A DNA stretch of 64,000 bases from Carnobacterium maltaromaticum DSM 20342 (GTDB lineage Bacteria > Bacillota > Bacilli > Lactobacillales > Carnobacteriaceae), in contig NZ_JQMX01000001.1 in assembly GCF_000744945.1 (NCBI RefSeq), positions 3,545,130 through 3,609,129 of the forward strand. The letters are read 5' to 3'. A program made the position numbers and the translations under genes. Of the stretch, positions 18,369 through 27,432 are shown piece by piece (within the stretch, counting starts at the first letter, position 1; each line of letters begins with the position of its first letter). Below the pieces are notes generated by a model that ran no database searches, was not told where the DNA came from, and was given only the letters and a program-made list of their open reading frames with translations.

Positions 18369-18962
18369 ATGAAAAAAGAATTAATCTTATACAAAAAAGT
18401 GAACTTAATCGAAAACAGACCATTGCTTCAATTGTTAAGTCGTCTCTCCTTGATTATTTTTTTGCTATTATTATTAGTTCCAGTAGGCTATATTGCGATG
18501 AATGACTCTGTTTTAAAAAATGAGTTAAGCTTTTTGGATTTCAACGCTGAAACTAGTTTGGTTAGAATTATTTTGCTTCTTAGTGAGAAATTAATCAGTA
18601 TTATTTTGCTATTTTTTATTTCTCTAGTTCTTCATGAAGCGATACATGGGCTTTTTTTTAAAGTCTTTGGTGCCAAAAAAGTGACTTTTGGTTTTAAAAG
18701 AGGTATGGCCTATGCTGAAGCCTCAGGGAGTTATTTTCGAGCTTGGCAATTTAAAGTGATTGCTCTGAGCCCATTTGTAGGACTGTCTTTACTTTATTTT
18801 ATTCTTGCCCAATATATTCCCATTAGTGCATTCCTGTTATTTGCTCTACATACATCGGGGTGTGTAGGTGATTTTTATTTTATCTATCTGCTTATTAAAT
18901 TCAAAGAAATTGACTGGATTGAAGATACAGAAACAGGAATCAATTTATATAAAAAAAATTAG
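18369..18962 (+). CDS. Membrane metalloprotease-like protein (DUF3267)
   Basis: 197 residues. Membrane segments near residues 27-45, 75-95, 125-145 and 150-170. The zinc-binding HEAIHG motif is at the cytoplasmic end of the second segment (about residue 94), and a GD pair (CVGDFYFIY) near residue 175 would supply the third ligand. This is the DUF3267 pattern of intramembrane-type zincins of unknown substrate. RBS AGAGGAGG. Transcribed alone behind a palindrome-containing promoter. Confidence 0.78.
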   Translation: MKKELILYKKVNLIENRPLLQLLSRLSLIIFLLLLLVPVGYIAMNDSVLKNELSFLDFNAETSLVRIILLLSEKLISIILLFFISLVLHEAIHGLFFKVFGAKKVTFGFKRGMAYAEASGSYFRAWQFKVIALSPFVGLSLLYFILAQYIPISAFLLFALHTSGCVGDFYFIYLLIKFKEIDWIEDTETGINLYKKN

Positions 18963-19064
18963 TCAATTTTTAAATACAATTGTTACATTTTGAAAAATAT
19001 GGAAATAGACTATTCGTGAATAAAACTTAACAAAAGTTTAATGTAAAGAATCCGTCTTAATTGG

Positions 19065-19093
19065 TTGAACCGACAGCCGTTGTTAGTTATAAT
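19065..19093 (+). promoter_or_regulatory. asnB promoter
   Basis: -35 TTGAAC (19065-19070) and perfect -10 TATAAT (19088-19093) with a 17-base spacer, 65 bases before the asnB start. Confidence 0.8.
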
Positions 19094-19158
19094 AAGACAA
19101 GTAAATATAAGGACACGAGAATTTATACCGAGAAATGAAGGAAAAGAGGAACCAATGT

Positions 19159-21054
19159 ATGTGTGGATTTGTAGGGTGTATTCATGGGAGCGATTTAAAT
19201 GACCATGACCTAGATTATGAAAAGAAAATTAAAGAAATGAATAAATTAATTGTTCATCGCGGACCAGATGATGAAGGTTTCTTTTTTGACGACCATATTA
19301 GTTTTGGCTTTAGACGCTTAAGTATTATTGACGTTGAAAAAGGACACCAACCTCTTTCTTATGAAAATGAACGCTATTGGATTGTTTTTAATGGTGAAGT
19401 ATACAATTATATTGAACTACGTGATGAGTTAATTGCTGATGGATTGACGTTTGAAACAGACAGCGATACAGAAGTAATCATCGCGACTTATGCAAAATAC
19501 AAAGAAAAAACAGCAGAACGTTTACGTGGCATGTTCGGATTTGTAATTTGGGATAAAGTTGAAAAATCGGTTTATGGGGCTAGAGACCATTTTGGAATCA
19601 AACCTTTCCATTACGCAGAAGAAGATGGAAATATCTATTTTGCTTCTGAGAAAAAATCAATTTATGAAATTTTGAAAAAGAAAGAAATCAATCCAGTTGC
19701 TTTGCAAAATTATTTAACATTCCAATTTGTACCAGATCCTGAAACATTAACAGAAAATATTCACCGTTTACCACCAGGTCATTATTTTACAAAACCATTA
19801 AATGGGGAAATGGAAATTACACGCTATTGGGAAGCTACTTTTGCTCCAATTCAAAAATCAGAGGATGAATTTGCTAAGGCAATTAAAGATGTCCTGTATG
19901 ATTCAGTTGAAAAACATATGCGTAGTGATGTGACGGTAGGTTCCTTTTTATCTGGTGGTGTTGACTCATCAATTATCGTTGCAATTGCTAGAGAATTCAA
20001 TCCTAAAATTAAAACTATTTCAGTTGGATTTGAACGTGAAGGCTACAGTGAAATTGATGTGGCTAAAGAAACGGCTGATCGTTTAAATGTTGAAAATATT
20101 AGCGAGATTATTACCGCACAACAATTTATGGATGAGTTTCCACGATTTGTTTGGCATATGGATGACCCACTAGCCGATCCGGCAGCTGTACCACAATTTT
20201 TCTTAGCCGAGATTGCTCGTAAACATGTTAAAGTTGCACTTTCTGGTGAAGGTGCAGATGAAGTTTTTGGTGGTTATACGATTTATAATGAGCCAAATTC
20301 ATTAAAACGCATTGATAGTTTACCAAGTGGATTGAAAAAAGGGTTAAATCAATTAGCTAAAATTATGCCAGAAGGAATGCGTGGTAAAAGTTTTATCCAA
20401 CGTGGAACAACTCCGATGGAACAACGATATGTCGGAAATGCTAAAATTTTTGAAGAGGCTGAAAAGAAAAAATTAATGGTAAATTATTTAGCTGGTCATC
20501 CTTACCAAAATGTTACCAAACCTTTTTATGATCGTTCAAAAGGCTATGATCCAATCGATCGGATGCAGTATATTGATATTCATACTTGGCTAAATGGTGA
20601 TTTACTATTAAATGCAGATCGAACAACAATGGCGGCTTCACTAGAACTACGCACACCATTTTTAGATAAGGAAGTCTTTAAAGTGGCTCGCGAATTGCCT
20701 TCGGATATTCGAATTGCAAATGGAACAACTAAATATATTTTACGTAAAGCGGCTGAAAGTTTTGTGCCAGATAATGTTTTATATCGTAAAAAACTAGGTT
20801 TCCCAGTTCCGATTCGCCACTGGTTAAAAGATGAGATGAATAGTTGGGTGAAAGGCATTATTGCTGACTCTCAAACAGATCATTTAATCAATAAAAGTTA
20901 CGTTCTAGGACTTTTAGAAGATCACTGTGCTGGAAAACTTGATAATTCACGTAAAATTTGGACAGTAATCACATTTATGGTGTGGCATAAGTTATATGTT
21001 GAGACAGGTGAGCAATTTTTAGTTTTACCAAATAGCAAAGCTGTGATTCAATAG
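19159..21054 (+). CDS. asnB: Asparagine synthase (glutamine-hydrolysing)
   Basis: 631 residues. The start at 19159 places the nucleophile Cys directly after Met (MCGFVG), as the class II glutamine amidotransferase domain requires. The longer upstream frame is therefore wrong, and RBS AAGAGGA fits. The N-terminal domain (about 1-210) releases ammonia. The C-terminal synthetase domain has the pyrophosphate loop SGGVDSS near residue 260. Converts aspartate to asparagine with ATP and glutamine. Own promoter and terminator. Confidence 0.95.
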   Translation: MCGFVGCIHGSDLNDHDLDYEKKIKEMNKLIVHRGPDDEGFFFDDHISFGFRRLSIIDVEKGHQPLSYENERYWIVFNGEVYNYIELRDELIADGLTFETDSDTEVIIATYAKYKEKTAERLRGMFGFVIWDKVEKSVYGARDHFGIKPFHYAEEDGNIYFASEKKSIYEILKKKEINPVALQNYLTFQFVPDPETLTENIHRLPPGHYFTKPLNGEMEITRYWEATFAPIQKSEDEFAKAIKDVLYDSVEKHMRSDVTVGSFLSGGVDSSIIVAIAREFNPKIKTISVGFEREGYSEIDVAKETADRLNVENISEIITAQQFMDEFPRFVWHMDDPLADPAAVPQFFLAEIARKHVKVALSGEGADEVFGGYTIYNEPNSLKRIDSLPSGLKKGLNQLAKIMPEGMRGKSFIQRGTTPMEQRYVGNAKIFEEAEKKKLMVNYLAGHPYQNVTKPFYDRSKGYDPIDRMQYIDIHTWLNGDLLLNADRTTMAASLELRTPFLDKEVFKVARELPSDIRIANGTTKYILRKAAESFVPDNVLYRKKLGFPVPIRHWLKDEMNSWVKGIIADSQTDHLINKSYVLGLLEDHCAGKLDNSRKIWTVITFMVWHKLYVETGEQFLVLPNSKAVIQ

Positions 21055-21070
21055 ACTGATAAATTTGATG

Positions 21071-21110
21071 AGAAGTACTTAAGTATACCTACTTAAAGTA
21101 CTTCTTTTAA
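21071..21110 (+). terminator. Terminator after asnB
   Basis: AGAAGTACTTAAGTA pairs with TACTTAAAGTACTTCT, followed by TTTT, just before the dapG RBS. Confidence 0.8.
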
Positions 21111-21131
21111 ATAGAAGGATGGTTCCTAAAC

Positions 21132-22322
21132 ATGAAAATTTTAGTACAAAAATTTGGTGGTACATCAGTAAAAGATGATGAAAGCCGAGCAGCAGCAGAG
21201 AAACATATTGTTCAAGCCGTTAAAGACGGATATAAAGTAATTGTAGTCGTATCTGCAATTGGGCGTTTAGGCGATCCATATGCTACTGATTCTTTGTTGT
21301 CGTTAATTGATGGTGATGAAACTCAATTAGATTTACGTGAAAAAGATTTACTTTTATCTGTGGGAGAAACAATTTCGGCAACAGTCTTTACAAATCAGCT
21401 GAAAAAAAATGGTTTGCCTGCCGCGGCTTTAACTGGGCAAGATGCTGGGATTATTACAAATGATGATTTCAGTAACGCCAAAGTTTTGAGAGTTGAAACA
21501 GAACCTATTTTTGAATTTTTCAAAAAAGTAGATGTTGTGGTTGTAACTGGTTTTCAGGGTGTTACAGAAACGGGCCATATAACTACGATAGGTCGTGGTG
21601 GAAGTGACACTACAGCTGCATTGTTAGGTAAAGCTTTTAAAGCTGAGCGCATTGATATTTTCACAGATGTATCAGGGATGATGACAGCTGATCCTCGGTT
21701 AGTAGAACAAGCAAAGTTTTTAGAGGTTGTAAGTTATCAAGAAGTCAGTAATATGGCTCATGAAGGAGCAAAGGTTATTCATCCACGAGCAGTTGAATTG
21801 GCAATGCAAGCTACAATCCCATTGCGAATTCGTTCCACTTATTTGCCTGTTACAGATCTTGGAACCTTGGTAACTCACTCAGAGTTGCAGGTAGGTCATT
21901 ATCGTTTGGTGACAGGAATTGCTCATGTATCTAATCTAGTTCAATTTACTATTGAAACTACGAAACAATCGCCAGAAACTATTTTTAGTTTGTTAGCAAA
22001 TGCAGGTATAAGTGTTGATTTCATTAATATTTTTCCACATCAAGTGGTATTTACATTAGTGAAACATGAAGCTGAGTTGGCAAAAATTATTTTCAGTGAA
22101 AACAACATAGCTATTTCTACATTGGAAGATTGTGCGAAAGTAGCTGTTGTTGGTGCGGGGATTACAGGCGTACCAGGTGTTACAGCTAAAATAGTAACTT
22201 CATTAGCGGCAGAAGATATAGCTATATTACAATCAGCAGATAGTTATACTACAATTTGGATTTTAGTATCTGGTGAAAACTTACAAAACGCTGTTTGTAC
22301 ATTACATGATGTCTTTTTATAA
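21132..22322 (+). CDS. dapG: Aspartokinase, DapG type
   Basis: 396 residues. It has the N-terminal KFGGTSVKDD motif, the substrate motif TIGRGGSDT near residue 155, TDVSGMMTADPR, and two C-terminal ACT domains (from about residue 265). The overall pattern, including GDPYATDSLL and ILQSADSYTTIWILV, is that of Bacillus DapG (aspartokinase I, diaminopimelate-inhibited). It phosphorylates aspartate, the entry to lysine/diaminopimelate and threonine synthesis. The effector here is inferred from the family. RBS AGAAGGA. Confidence 0.9.
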   Translation: MKILVQKFGGTSVKDDESRAAAEKHIVQAVKDGYKVIVVVSAIGRLGDPYATDSLLSLIDGDETQLDLREKDLLLSVGETISATVFTNQLKKNGLPAAALTGQDAGIITNDDFSNAKVLRVETEPIFEFFKKVDVVVVTGFQGVTETGHITTIGRGGSDTTAALLGKAFKAERIDIFTDVSGMMTADPRLVEQAKFLEVVSYQEVSNMAHEGAKVIHPRAVELAMQATIPLRIRSTYLPVTDLGTLVTHSELQVGHYRLVTGIAHVSNLVQFTIETTKQSPETIFSLLANAGISVDFINIFPHQVVFTLVKHEAELAKIIFSENNIAISTLEDCAKVAVVGAGITGVPGVTAKIVTSLAAEDIAILQSADSYTTIWILVSGENLQNAVCTLHDVFL

Positions 22323-22328
22323 AAGTTC

Positions 22329-22368
22329 TCCATCTCTAATTTAGTGTTTTAGAGATGGTATTTTTTGT
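22329..22368 (+). terminator. Terminator after dapG
   Basis: CCATCTCTAA pairs with TTTAGAGATGG, followed by a T tract. Confidence 0.88.
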
Positions 22369-22471
22369 TTTAGCCTATAGACGGATGAAAAGTTACTGCT
22401 TTAGATGTAGGACAGCAGTAATCCACTATGTTACTATAGGTATATAAAGTTAATGAAAAGGGGAGAGCGAC

Positions 22472-22660
22472 ATGAGACAAACAAATTCAATTTGGATATA
22501 TATATTAGCAGCAGTCGGGTTTATTATGGTATTTGGTTTTCTTGCAGCAGCATTTAGTGCGATTCTATTTTTAATTATTAAAATTTTAGTACCAATCGCT
22601 TTAGTCGTTTGGTTGATTAATTTTATTAGTCGTCAAGTGAATGATCGAAATCGTCGTTAA
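22472..22660 (+). CDS. Small membrane protein of unknown function
   Basis: 62 residues with two adjoining hydrophobic stretches (about 8-28 and 30-50) and a basic C-terminus. RBS AAGGGGAG lies about 8 bases before the ATG, and a hairpin terminator follows. Not recognised. Confidence 0.65.
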   Translation: MRQTNSIWIYILAAVGFIMVFGFLAAAFSAILFLIIKILVPIALVVWLINFISRQVNDRNRR

Positions 22661-22678
22661 TTTAATGGAAAAGGAAAG

Positions 22679-22718
22679 TGGGATTAGAGAGGCCAGTGCC
22701 TTTTTAATCTTTTTTTCT
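22679..22718 (+). terminator. Terminator after the small membrane protein
   Basis: GGATTAGAGAGG pairs with CCTTTTTAATCT, followed by a T tract. Confidence 0.75.
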
Positions 22719-22766
22719 ACAAGGTCTAAATAGCTAAGCGAGTTTTTTTATCAGGCTAGCTCTTAT

Positions 22767-22872
22767 GAGCCAACTCTTCGAGAAAAAGATGAAATTTCGA
22801 CGTGACAAAAAATGTCATATCAAATTCCCCTATTTTCTTGTCGGAGCTGAACGGGCTCAACGATCTTTTTTT
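22767..22872. repeat. Interspersed repeat, copy A (most complete)
   Basis: Starts GAGCCAACTCTTCGAGAAAA and ends with the module CTATTTTCTTGTCGGAGCTG plus AACGGGCTCAACGATC and T7. GAGCC (22767) and GGCTC (22854) bracket the unit, and a small TGACA/TGTCA hairpin lies inside. The 3' module recurs at 35501 and 56321, and the 5' module at 12619. It fills the gap between the small membrane protein and pepA. Confidence 0.6.
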
Positions 22873-23000
22873 CAGATAAATTCAGAATAAATTTAAAAAA
22901 TAGATGAATAATGGTATACTTATTGATGGGTTTAAGCATGATTATTTTTAAGAAACAGCTTTTCAAATAAGATAGCTGATGGATATGGGAGGTAATAGGA

Positions 23001-24083
23001 ATGGACAAGAAAGAATTGCAATTATTAAAAAATTTAACAGATGCAAAAGGTGTACCTGGTAATGAAGGACAAGTGCGTGATGTTTTTGTAAAATATGCTG
23101 AAAAGAACGCAGATAAAGTTTTTTATGACGGTTTAGGTAGTGTGATTGCCAAACAAGTTGGAGACAAAGAAGGTCCTAAAGTTTTATTTGCAGGTCATTT
23201 AGATGAAGTTGGTTTTATGGTTACTGGAATTACAGAAGAAGGTTTTCTTAAATTCCAAACATTAGGTGGCTGGTGGTCGCAAGTCATGTTAGCTCAACAA
23301 GTTGAGATTACGACTGGAAAAAACAAAGTCATACATGGTGTAATTGGCTGTAAACCACCTCATGTATTGACAGTAGAAGTTCGCAATAAAGCGTACGATA
23401 TCCAAGATATGTTTATTGATATTGGTGCAACATCTAAGGATGAAGCGATGGAGTGGGGAGTTAAACCTGGTGATATGGTGACTCCATATATTGAATTTAA
23501 ACGATTAAACGATTCAAAATTCCTTTTAGCTAAGGCTTGGGATAATAGAATCGGTTTAGCTGTAACTTTAAGAGTCTTAGAAAATCTAAAAGCTAGCGGA
23601 CACCCAAATATTGCTTTTGGAGCAGGTAATGTTCAAGAAGAAGTTGGATTACGTGGTGCTAAAACAGCAACTTATTTGGTAGATCCAGATATTGCTTTTG
23701 CTTTAGATACAGGGACAGCTGGAGATACACCAGGTATGACAGCTAAAGAAGCAGATTCAAAACTAGGTCAAGGTCCACAAATTATTATCTATGATGCATC
23801 TATGGTGGCTCATAAAGAACTTCGTGATTTTGTCGTTTCTGTTGCGGAAGAGTTAGACATTCCATTCCAGTATACTGTTATTGCTAGAGGCGGAACAGAT
23901 GCAGGAAGTCAACATGTTACGAGAAATGGAATGCCAGCATTAGCTATTACAGTTGCGACGCGCTATTTACATTCCCATACTTCAGTGATTCATGAAGATG
24001 ACTATTTAAATACAGTGAAGTTAGTAACAGAAGTTGTCAAACGTTTGGATCGTAAGACAGTTGAAAAAATTAAATTTGGTTAA
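23001..24083 (+). CDS. pepA: Glutamyl aminopeptidase (M42 family)
   Basis: 360 residues. M42 metal-binding positions are visible: [10 protein letters not shown] near residue 67, AWDNRIG near 180 (bridging Asp), the VQEEVGLRG catalytic Glu pair near 214, ALDTG near 235, and the late SVIHEDD His. PepA removes N-terminal Glu or Asp from peptides and is cytoplasmic and cobalt- or zinc-dependent. RBS GGGAGG. The next gene follows 13 bases after the stop, so the two are probably cotranscribed. Confidence 0.9.
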   Translation: MDKKELQLLKNLTDAKGVPGNEGQVRDVFVKYAEKNADKVFYDGLGSVIAKQVGDKEGPKVLFAGHLDEVGFMVTGITEEGFLKFQTLGGWWSQVMLAQQVEITTGKNKVIHGVIGCKPPHVLTVEVRNKAYDIQDMFIDIGATSKDEAMEWGVKPGDMVTPYIEFKRLNDSKFLLAKAWDNRIGLAVTLRVLENLKASGHPNIAFGAGNVQEEVGLRGAKTATYLVDPDIAFALDTGTAGDTPGMTAKEADSKLGQGPQIIIYDASMVAHKELRDFVVSVAEELDIPFQYTVIARGGTDAGSQHVTRNGMPALAITVATRYLHSHTSVIHEDDYLNTVKLVTEVVKRLDRKTVEKIKFG

Positions 24084-24096
24084 AAGGAGGATAAAT

Positions 24097-24864
24097 ATGC
24101 GTAGTAGTGATTATCGAGCAGCAGCTAGAAAAAGTTTAGAAGGGCAATGGGGAACTTTTGCATTGTTAATGTTAAGTTCTGGAATTTTATCTATGCTCGT
24201 TGCAGGAGGAATTGGTTCGATTTTTGGAAGCGACAATTCATTTGTTTCAACCTTAACTGAATTGTTGCTAACCTTTGCTTTTGGTTATGGTATTTTTTAT
24301 GCAAGTTTATATGCAGTCAGAGGCGGAAAAGCCGAAGTGGGTATGATTTTTAGTATATTTAATGGTGGACGCTACTTACCATTACTACTAGTAAACTTAG
24401 TTGAATGGTTAGTAGGACTTATTTCTAGTTTTGTCTTAGCTTTACCTTTTATTGGTATTTTAGGATTTGGTGTTATTTCAACTATGTTGTTAACAGGTGG
24501 AAGTGGCAATTTAGTTTCAAGCGTGGTTGGTTTTGGAGGTTTTAGTGCGATTGCTCTATTAACTTTACTTTTTGTAGTGATTATTGCTGGTGTTGGTACA
24601 TTAGTAGATGGTTATTTTCAAATAGTAGTTCTGATTCGTTTGGATTTTCCAGAAATGAAACTTGGTGATGTATTTAGCTATGCATTTACACTATTAAAAG
24701 GTCGTTTATGGGATTTGTTTGTGTTGCAACTCTCATTTATAGGTTGGTACCTTTTAGGAATATTCGTCATTCCATTATTGTGGATTGTACCTTATAAAAT
24801 TGTTGCGATTTCAGAATTTTATGATGTTGCTAAAGAAAACAATGAACTAAAAGAATTGATTTAA
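24097..24864 (+). CDS. DUF975 family integral membrane protein
   Basis: 255 residues with about six membrane segments and an N-terminal RSSDYRAAARKSLEGQWG stub typical of DUF975 proteins, whose function is unknown. The start at 24097 is set by AAAGGAGG 7 bases upstream. An in-frame upstream extension would overlap pepA by about 50 bases and is rejected. Cotranscribed with pepA, ending at a strong terminator. Confidence 0.82.
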   Translation: MRSSDYRAAARKSLEGQWGTFALLMLSSGILSMLVAGGIGSIFGSDNSFVSTLTELLLTFAFGYGIFYASLYAVRGGKAEVGMIFSIFNGGRYLPLLLVNLVEWLVGLISSFVLALPFIGILGFGVISTMLLTGGSGNLVSSVVGFGGFSAIALLTLLFVVIIAGVGTLVDGYFQIVVLIRLDFPEMKLGDVFSYAFTLLKGRLWDLFVLQLSFIGWYLLGIFVIPLLWIVPYKIVAISEFYDVAKENNELKELI

Positions 24865-24870
24865 AAAGTA

Positions 24871-24917
24871 AAAAAGACAGATTTGATGATGGAAGTCGTC
24901 AAATCTGTCTTTTTTTA
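24871..24917. terminator. Bidirectional terminator between the DUF975 gene and hmoB
   Basis: AAAAAGACAGATTTGA pairs with TCAAATCTGTCTTTTT over a 12-base loop, with T7 after it. Confidence 0.92.
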
Positions 24918-24938
24918 TCTGAAAAATTGTGCTATTTG

Positions 24939-25439
24939 TTAACGTAATTGGAAGATATCCGCATAAGTAATATCAGAAGAGCGGGTTTGATGATCGGTAA
25001 TGTAAGGTACCAAAGGTCTGAAATGTGCAGATTTGGTCCATTTGTTGAAATAGCTATCATCTTTCCAAAAAGTGAGGATAACATAAGCGACTTTTTTTTC
25101 TGAGCGCAGTAAATACAAAGCTTCTAGACCTGGCTGAGCATCTAAATCTTCTTTAATGCGATCAAATTGTAGAAGGAAACTTTTTTCATTTTCTGGAGCT
25201 AGTCCAATATGTTCAAAGACAGCAATCCCATCATGAGGTTTCAATCCATATTGAAATCGATTCTCGTAACCAAAAGGAGCATTAAAAACAGAGGCAGCAT
25301 TGCTTTCATCTAGCAGTAAATAAATATCACTAGCAGTTGTTTTTTGCATTAAAGTAAAATTATGCATAGGGTGCTCATCGTGTAAGTATTTTGTTAAATA
25401 AGGGCGGGTACCAGTGGTTGTGTAAACGTATAAACTCAT
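24939..25439 (-). CDS. HmoB-like heme monooxygenase (ABM domain)
   Basis: 166 residues, the same length as Bacillus HmoB (YhgC). The C-terminal half is an antibiotic-biosynthesis-monooxygenase fold: PGLEALYLLR, then VILTFWKDDSYFNKWTKSAHF near residues 117-140, the strand-helix part that forms the heme pocket. Homologues bind and degrade heme to release iron; staphylococcal TRAP is a related family. It is transcribed divergently from a protoporphyrinogen oxidase gene, which supports a heme-linked role. RBS AGGAGGAATTG. Confidence 0.72.
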   Translation of the reverse strand: MSLYVYTTTGTRPYLTKYLHDEHPMHNFTLMQKTTASDIYLLLDESNAASVFNAPFGYENRFQYGLKPHDGIAVFEHIGLAPENEKSFLLQFDRIKEDLDAQPGLEALYLLRSEKKVAYVILTFWKDDSYFNKWTKSAHFRPLVPYITDHQTRSSDITYADIFQLR

Positions 25440-25896
25440 AATAATTCAATTCCTCCTAATAAAATATGTTGAGAGCTGACCTTGACAAAAAGATAGGAAA
25501 ATACACACACAAAGCATCTTTTTACTTTGAGGGATTGTATCTTCTTTTCAAAGGGCTGAAGCTCGAAACTAACCTAATATAATATGTTGAGAACTTTAAT
25601 GATACATTCTAATTTAGTATACACCTTCTTTTCAGATAAGTGTATCAAAATCCTAAAGGAGAGACTAAAAAATAACTGAAAACTGAAAAATCTAATGTTA
25701 TCCATAATTTTATATTAAATGTTATCCCTCATGCTTGAATAAAATTAGTCTTTTAAATTTCCATTCATAGCTTAAATATGCCTGTAAATAGTTAGATTTA
25801 ATAAAAAGAATCACAAAAATAGAAAAGGTAGTTTCTTTTTTTTGAGATAACAAGTAAAATGAACATAAGAGAGTTGATAATGGAGGTGGAACTTGG
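25440..25896. other. Divergent control region between hmoB-like and hemY genes with a direct repeat
   Basis: About 450 bases without a gene. It carries a 23-base direct repeat, CCTAATA(A/T)AATATGTTGAGA plus (G/A)CT, at 25455-25477 and 25573-25595 with two mismatches. The first copy overlaps the hmoB RBS. A second short direct repeat, AATGTTATCC, occurs near 25695 and 25719. No classic Fur or PerR box was recognised. Confidence 0.5.
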
Positions 25897-27303
25897 ATGG
25901 AGCGAGCAAAAAAAAGAATTGCGATTGTTGGTGGTGGAATCACAGGTTTAACAGCTGCTTATGAAATAAAAAAATTTATTGAAAAAGAACAGTTACCTTT
26001 TGAATTGATTCTATTAGAAGGTTCTACTAGAGTAGGTGGGAAAATACATACCCTTCAAATTGGTACCCGTTTTTTTGATACGGGAGCAGAATCTATTGAT
26101 GTAAGATATTCTGGTGCCATGACTTTAATCAAAGAATTAGGATTGGAAGAAGAATTAGTTTATAGTTCTGGCGACAAGCCAGATGTTTATTTTTATAATC
26201 AGTTGCACCAATTAACCTATCCAACTTATAAAGGGATTCCTATCCACCGTACCGATATTTGGAAAAATAAATTATTGACGTTCCATGGCAAACTGGCAAG
26301 TTACAAAGATTTGGTTGTTCCTAAAACAAAAATAGAAGAAGATTTGACGGTCAGTAGCTTTTTAAAGCGTCGTCTTGGAGAAGAGCAGGTTGAACATGTA
26401 GTTGAGCCTTTCTTTTCTAAGATATATGCAGGGGATTTAGATGAAATGGGCGTTAGAAGTTCTAATGAATTTATTTATGATGTCGAGCAAAATCATCGAC
26501 GTCTATCTAAAGGGCTAAGCAATTATCCTGAATTTTTTGATGGTGATGGAAATTATGTCACTTTTGAAAAGGGATTAGAAGTCTTGCCGAAAAAATTAGC
26601 TGAAACAATTGAACCCCATATCCAATATGGGAAAAAAGTTTTTGAAATCAGTAAAGGTCAAGAAGGAACGTATGTTATCGATATCAATCGAAAAGAACAA
26701 ATGCGTGCTGGAGCTGTGATTGTTGCAACACCTGCAACTGAATACTCCCGCTTATTTAAGGACGAGAAACTTACTTCTTTTTTCAATAAAACTGTGACTA
26801 CCTCAATCGGATTTATTTTATTAAGCTTTCCCAAAGGTGCAATTAAAAATGAACCTAAAGGTTTTGGTTTTGTAACACCGCGTCGAAATGACTCTCATGT
26901 TACCTCGGTCATTCTATTAGATAAAAAATGGCCAACATTAAAGCAAAATGATGAAGAAGTATTGATTGGAGCTAATTTTGGTAGGCGTGGGGAAGAATCG
27001 TTAGTTTCTTTGAGCAATTTAGAGATTGAAGAATACATTCTAAAGGATTTAAACCAAATCTTGGGCATCGAAGTTCCTCCGAATTACTCGAAAATTGCTA
27101 GGTGGCCGAATGCAATCCCACAATATACGATTCATCACGAAGAGCGTAAGCAAAAGCTAGTAGCTATTTTACGTGCTGATTTTCCCGGGATTTATATTGG
27201 TGGAAATGGTTTTGGCGGCTTTGGAATTAATCAATGTGTCGCACAAGCAAATCGAATTTCTAAAGCGACGATTGAGTATATGAAAAAACAAAATTGTATT
27301 TAG
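25897..27303 (+). CDS. hemY: Protoporphyrinogen / coproporphyrinogen oxidase (HemY/HemG family)
   Basis: 468 residues. FAD-binding IAIVGGGITGLTAAYEI at residues 8-24, then GSTRVGGKIHT, a central EPFFSKIYAGD signature near residue 180 (family pattern for this oxidase), and a C-terminal FAD-site GGNGFGGFGINQCV near residue 440. It oxidises porphyrinogen III intermediates in heme synthesis. No other heme gene follows; the downstream genes are yhfI-lplJ. RBS GGAGGTGG. Related amine oxidases or phytoene desaturases are less likely given the IYAGD motif. Confidence 0.85.
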   Translation: MERAKKRIAIVGGGITGLTAAYEIKKFIEKEQLPFELILLEGSTRVGGKIHTLQIGTRFFDTGAESIDVRYSGAMTLIKELGLEEELVYSSGDKPDVYFYNQLHQLTYPTYKGIPIHRTDIWKNKLLTFHGKLASYKDLVVPKTKIEEDLTVSSFLKRRLGEEQVEHVVEPFFSKIYAGDLDEMGVRSSNEFIYDVEQNHRRLSKGLSNYPEFFDGDGNYVTFEKGLEVLPKKLAETIEPHIQYGKKVFEISKGQEGTYVIDINRKEQMRAGAVIVATPATEYSRLFKDEKLTSFFNKTVTTSIGFILLSFPKGAIKNEPKGFGFVTPRRNDSHVTSVILLDKKWPTLKQNDEEVLIGANFGRRGEESLVSLSNLEIEEYILKDLNQILGIEVPPNYSKIARWPNAIPQYTIHHEERKQKLVAILRADFPGIYIGGNGFGGFGINQCVAQANRISKATIEYMKKQNCI

Positions 27304-27432
27304 ACTGCGTATATGATCTGAAATTTGCTGTTAAATAAAATGTTCTAAAAAAAAGAAGCTTTTTTATTTTATTTTTAGTGGTAGTGGTGTATGGTAAATG
27401 CATAGTGAAAAATTAAGAAAGGGCTGATTAAT

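Noticed and set aside
25722..25943. Minus-strand frame across the hemY start
   Set aside because: No RBS and an unlikely composition; it overlaps the hemY N-terminus antisense.
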